Of a stretch of DNA of 7,066 nucleotides, positions 4,827 to 7,066 are shown piece by piece. The notes under the pieces were generated by a model that ran no database searches, was not told the origin of the DNA, and saw only the letters and a list, made by a program, of their open reading frames with translations. The translations under genes and the position numbers were made by a program. Each line of letters starts with the position of its first letter. The stretch's first letter is position 1. The stretch comes from Paracoccaceae bacterium (GTDB lineage Bacteria > Pseudomonadota > Alphaproteobacteria > Rhodobacterales > Rhodobacteraceae): NCBI GenBank assembly GCA_027069385.1, contig JALXER010000113.1, forward strand, positions 1 to 7,066, written 5' to 3'.

Positions 4827-6539
4827 TTATTCGCCGCGGGACCAGTCCGCTGCGTTCCACATTTCGGTGTCCCAAGTGTTCAGGATCACGCCTTCCAGCG
4901 AGTTGGCATGTGCCGAAACACGACCGCGGTGTACCAGCGGGATCATTGCACCTTCCTGCATCAGCATGTCGTTCATGGTCCGAACGATTTCCGCACGAGC
5001 ATCAATGTCTGCCGTGGTGGACAGTTTGGCGGCCAGCGCGTCATACTCGGGGTTACAATAGCGCGGCATGTTGTTGCCCAGCCAGTTGTTTGCCGGCGAC
5101 GGAATTTCCGCACAGGTCCAGCTGTTCATATAGGCCTCGGGATCGGTGCCGTCGAACAGGTTGGTATACATTTCGATATCCGCAAAGAATTTCTGGAATG
5201 TATCCGGGCTGGACTGGTCGCCACCAAAGAAAACACCGGCGTCGATGTTTTTCAACTCGGTTTCAACACCGATATCAGCCCACCACTGTTTGACCAGCGC
5301 CTGGGTATCCTGACGCACCGCGTTGGTCGAGGTTTGATACAGGATAGACAGGCGAACGCCGTCTTTTTCACGGATACCGTCGGAACCGCGAACCCAGCCG
5401 GCCTCGTCCAGAATCTGGTTGGCCAGATCGATATTCTGCACCAGACATTCGTCATTGGCGGTTGAAGCATAGATCGCCGGAGCCGGAACCACGTTACAGG
5501 TGGGTGTACCCGCTGCACCGTACCCGACTTCGGCCAGAACGCCACGGTCGATCGCGATGCTAAGGGCGCGGCGCACGTCGGGGTCGCTCAGGAACGGATG
5601 CGCACCGCCTTCAACGGTCGAGCGCGCATCGCCCAGCGCCGGGTCGGGGTTGGTCATGTTGACCATCAGGCGTTCAACCGCGGTCCCGAATGCGGAAACC
5701 ACCTCGCCTTTGCCACCGGCAGCCATGTCGGAAAGCACGGTCGGGTCGATTTGCAGGTTCCAGGCATAGTCGAATTCGCCGGTTTGCAGCACCGCACGCG
5801 CTGCCGAAGCCGCATCGCCGCCACCTTTGAAGGTCAGGCTGGCAAAGGCCGGTTTGCTCGGGTCGCGATAGTTGGGGTTGGCAACCATGGTCACAACGTC
5901 ATTGGCGCGGAATTCGTCAACCATGAACGGGCCGGTGCCAATCGGATTAAAGTTCTGGTCGGTACATTCGATCGCCGCCGCACCGGTACAGTTTTCAAAC
6001 TGCGCCTTTTGCAGGATCACGCTGGTACCGCCAACAAACGGACCATAGGGGAAGGGTTTGGGTTTGGAGAAGGTCACGGTGACGGTCAATTCGTCATCGG
6101 CCACTACGCTTTCCACGTCGCTAAAGTTGGTCAACTGCGCGCAGCCGCCATCCGGGTCCATGCAATAGGCCGCGGTAAAGGCCACATCTTCGGCGGTCAG
6201 CGGCGTGCCATCCGACCAGACGATGCCCGGCGTGATGTGCCATGTGATAGAGGTCAGGTCCTCGGAAACGCCACCATTGGCAACGGTCGGGATTTCGGCT
6301 GCAAGCCAGGGAACCATATTGCCGTCCTGGTCATAGCGGGCCAGCGGCTCAAGAATAAGGTTCGACGCATCCACATCTTTGGTGCCGCCCGACAGGAACG
6401 GGTTCAGGATGGAAACCGCCTGCCAATAGATGATGTTGACATTGCCGTCACGGCCTTGCGCCATGTGGCTTTCGGCCAGGGCAGTCGTCGACAGCAGCGC
6501 CGCGCCGAGGGTCCCGGCTATAAAATGGGTTAGTTTCAT
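4827..6539 (-). CDS. Periplasmic peptide-type substrate-binding protein (SBP_bac_5 family)
   Basis: A 570-residue solute-binding protein of the extracellular family 5 (DppA/OppA type). The signal peptide MKLTHFIAGTLGAALLSTTALA is probably cleaved before ESHMAQ. The mature protein shows family landmarks in order: LNPFLSGGTKDVDASNLILEPLARYD (45-70), WHITPGIVWSDGTPLTAEDV (100-119), IGTGPFMVDEF (200-210), DPDVRRALSIAIDR (319-332), LDEAGWVRGSDGIREKDG (377-394) and MNDMLMQEGAMIPLVHRGR (522-540). Type-5 proteins bind peptides, but also opines, nickel or sugars, so the ligand is open. It contains eight cysteines, all in the exported part (126, 133, 184, 192, 348, 365, 476, 495), spaced as four close pairs. 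The start is fixed by AAGGAGAG (6544-6551) and the signal peptide. It follows the ATPase gene by 48 bases and precedes the permeases, so all are probably one operon. Confidence 0.95.
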   Translation of the reverse strand: MKLTHFIAGTLGAALLSTTALAESHMAQGRDGNVNIIYWQAVSILNPFLSGGTKDVDASNLILEPLARYDQDGNMVPWLAAEIPTVANGGVSEDLTSITWHITPGIVWSDGTPLTAEDVAFTAAYCMDPDGGCAQLTNFSDVESVVADDELTVTVTFSKPKPFPYGPFVGGTSVILQKAQFENCTGAAAIECTDQNFNPIGTGPFMVDEFRANDVVTMVANPNYRDPSKPAFASLTFKGGGDAASAARAVLQTGEFDYAWNLQIDPTVLSDMAAGGKGEVVSAFGTAVERLMVNMTNPDPALGDARSTVEGGAHPFLSDPDVRRALSIAIDRGVLAEVGYGAAGTPTCNVVPAPAIYASTANDECLVQNIDLANQILDEAGWVRGSDGIREKDGVRLSILYQTSTNAVRQDTQALVKQWWADIGVETELKNIDAGVFFGGDQSSPDTFQKFFADIEMYTNLFDGTDPEAYMNSWTCAEIPSPANNWLGNNMPRYCNPEYDALAAKLSTTADIDARAEIVRTMNDMLMQEGAMIPLVHRGRVSAHANSLEGVILNTWDTEMWNAADWSRGE

Positions 6540-6543
6540 TTTT

Positions 6544-6551
6544 CTCTCCTT
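6544..6551 (-). promoter_or_regulatory. Strong ribosome-binding site of the binding-protein gene
   Basis: AAGGAGAG on the minus strand, its AGGAG core 6 bases before the ATG at 6539. It is the closest match to the anti-Shine-Dalgarno sequence in the window, in keeping with a binding protein made in excess. I see no convincing promoter in the 48-base gap after the ATPase gene. Confidence 0.7.
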
Positions 6552-6587
6552 CGAGTTGGTTTAATGTGCGGTTGTCCCGCCTCTTGT

Positions 6588-7066
6588 TTATTTGATGATA
6601 TGACAAGCGCCAAAATGGCCCTCGCTTATTTCTCGCCATTCCGGTGAGGTCTGGCGGCAAATATCTTTGGCGTGCTGGCACCTTGTATGAAAGGTGCAGC
6701 CCGAGGGCGGGTTGGCCGGAGAGGGCACGTCGCCCTCCAGAATTATCCGGTTGATATCGCCCGCTTTGCTGGGGTCGGGATGGGGCACCGCCGAAAGCAG
6801 CGCCTGCGTATAGGGGTGTTGGGGGTTGTTATACAGTTCTTCGCTGGGGGCCAGTTCGACCAGACGCCCCAGATACATGACCGCCACGCGGTCGGCCAGA
6901 TGGCGCACCATCGACAGGTCGTGGCTGATAAACAGATAGGTCAGGCCCAGCTTGTCCTGCAGGTCCTCTAACAGGTTCACCACCTGCGCCTGAATCGACA
7001 CATCCAGCGCGGCGATCGGCTCGTCACACACGATGAATTTCGGGTTGAGCGCAAGCCCCCGCGCAA
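6588..7066 (-). CDS. Peptide-type ABC transporter ATP-binding protein, OppF/DppF type (5' end outside window)
   Basis: The C-terminal 158 residues of an ATPase; the reading frame is open to the window edge (ARGLALNPKF precedes the first in-frame GTG at 7031, which is part of Walker B and not a start). Visible in fragment numbering are Walker B FIVCDEP (10-16), the D-loop ALDVS (19-23) and the H-switch FISHDL (45-50). The oligopeptide-transporter C-terminal domain follows, with LYNNPQHPYTQALLSAVPHPDP (77-98) and GDVPSPANPPSGC (111-123). These are typical of OppF/DppF and drive peptide import by ATP hydrolysis, usually paired with an OppD/DppD subunit or domain, which would lie off-window. Walker A and the LSGGQ signature are beyond the edge. 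Four cysteines close the protein (C123-x5-C129-x6-C136-x17-C154). It is upstream of the binding-protein gene by 48 bases. Confidence 0.93.
   Translation of the reverse strand, partial: ARGLALNPKFIVCDEPIAALDVSIQAQVVNLLEDLQDKLGLTYLFISHDLSMVRHLADRVAVMYLGRLVELAPSEELYNNPQHPYTQALLSAVPHPDPSKAGDINRIILEGDVPSPANPPSGCTFHTRCQHAKDICRQTSPEWREISEGHFGACHIIK

Noticed and set aside
4773..5465. 230-codon plus-strand frame antisense to the binding-protein 3' half
   Set aside because: Shadow frame with no domain and no upstream signals; it starts in the intercistronic hairpin region.
5598..6533. 311-codon open frame on the plus strand, antisense to the binding-protein gene
   Set aside because: It lies entirely within a gene with clear family motifs and a signal peptide. 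Its product is rich in G, R, H and V with no recognisable domain, as expected for a shadow frame in GC-rich DNA.
6568..6580. GCGG/CCGC mini-hairpin between the ATPase and binding-protein genes
   Set aside because: Only a 4-bp stem; too short to propose a terminator or regulatory element.
1..7066. Search for a mobile element, CRISPR array, tRNA or defence system
   Set aside because: No spaced repeat arrays, transposase motifs, tRNA-like cloverleaf or defence-associated domains were seen; all sizeable frames are explained by ordinary metabolic and transport genes.

Overview
The window looks like chromosomal DNA of an alphaproteobacterium, most likely from the Rhodobacterales (roseobacter-type). 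The reasons are high GC, the protein styles (DUF606 half-transporter, DUF1223 secreted protein, a peptide-type ABC importer with long periplasmic loops), and GC-rich palindromic elements between genes. The taxonomic call is inference from style; no rRNA or marker gene is present.

Left part, plus strand (1-2552). A GC-rich hairpin (1-26) is followed by four same-strand genes. They encode a small five-helix YdcZ/DUF606 membrane protein (129-572), a HAD-family phosphatase/phosphomutase starting 3 bases after it (576-1223), an isoprenylcysteine-methyltransferase-like membrane protein (1271-1726), and a secreted thioredoxin-fold DUF1223 protein with a CSSC motif (1860-2552). The first two are probably co-transcribed. 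The last two are separated by 47 and about 130 bases and could have their own promoters; no common pathway is evident.

Middle (2553-2719). This 167-base convergent intergenic region is almost filled by a chain of four palindromes, the last a perfect 15-bp inverted repeat. It separates the plus-strand genes from the minus-strand operon, and may combine termination with a dispersed repeat.

Right part, minus strand (7066 down to 2720). This is most of an oligopeptide/dipeptide-type ABC importer operon. Transcription runs right to left: the 3' end of an OppF/DppF-type ATPase (cut by the window edge), a 570-residue periplasmic binding protein, a DppB/OppB-type permease, and a DppC/OppC-type permease that overlaps dppB by 8 bases. 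A 10-bp hairpin sits between the binding-protein and first permease genes, where a stabilising or processing stem-loop would raise binding-protein yield over permeases. The binding protein captures a peptide-like ligand in the periplasm, the permeases form the channel, and the ATPase (with an off-window partner) drives import.

There is no gene-free stretch over 300 bases. I see no tRNA, rRNA, CRISPR, IS element, phage gene or defence system, and no convincing undescribed system. The points most worth a second look are the palindrome chain, the intercistronic hairpin, and the cysteine content of the importer's exported parts.
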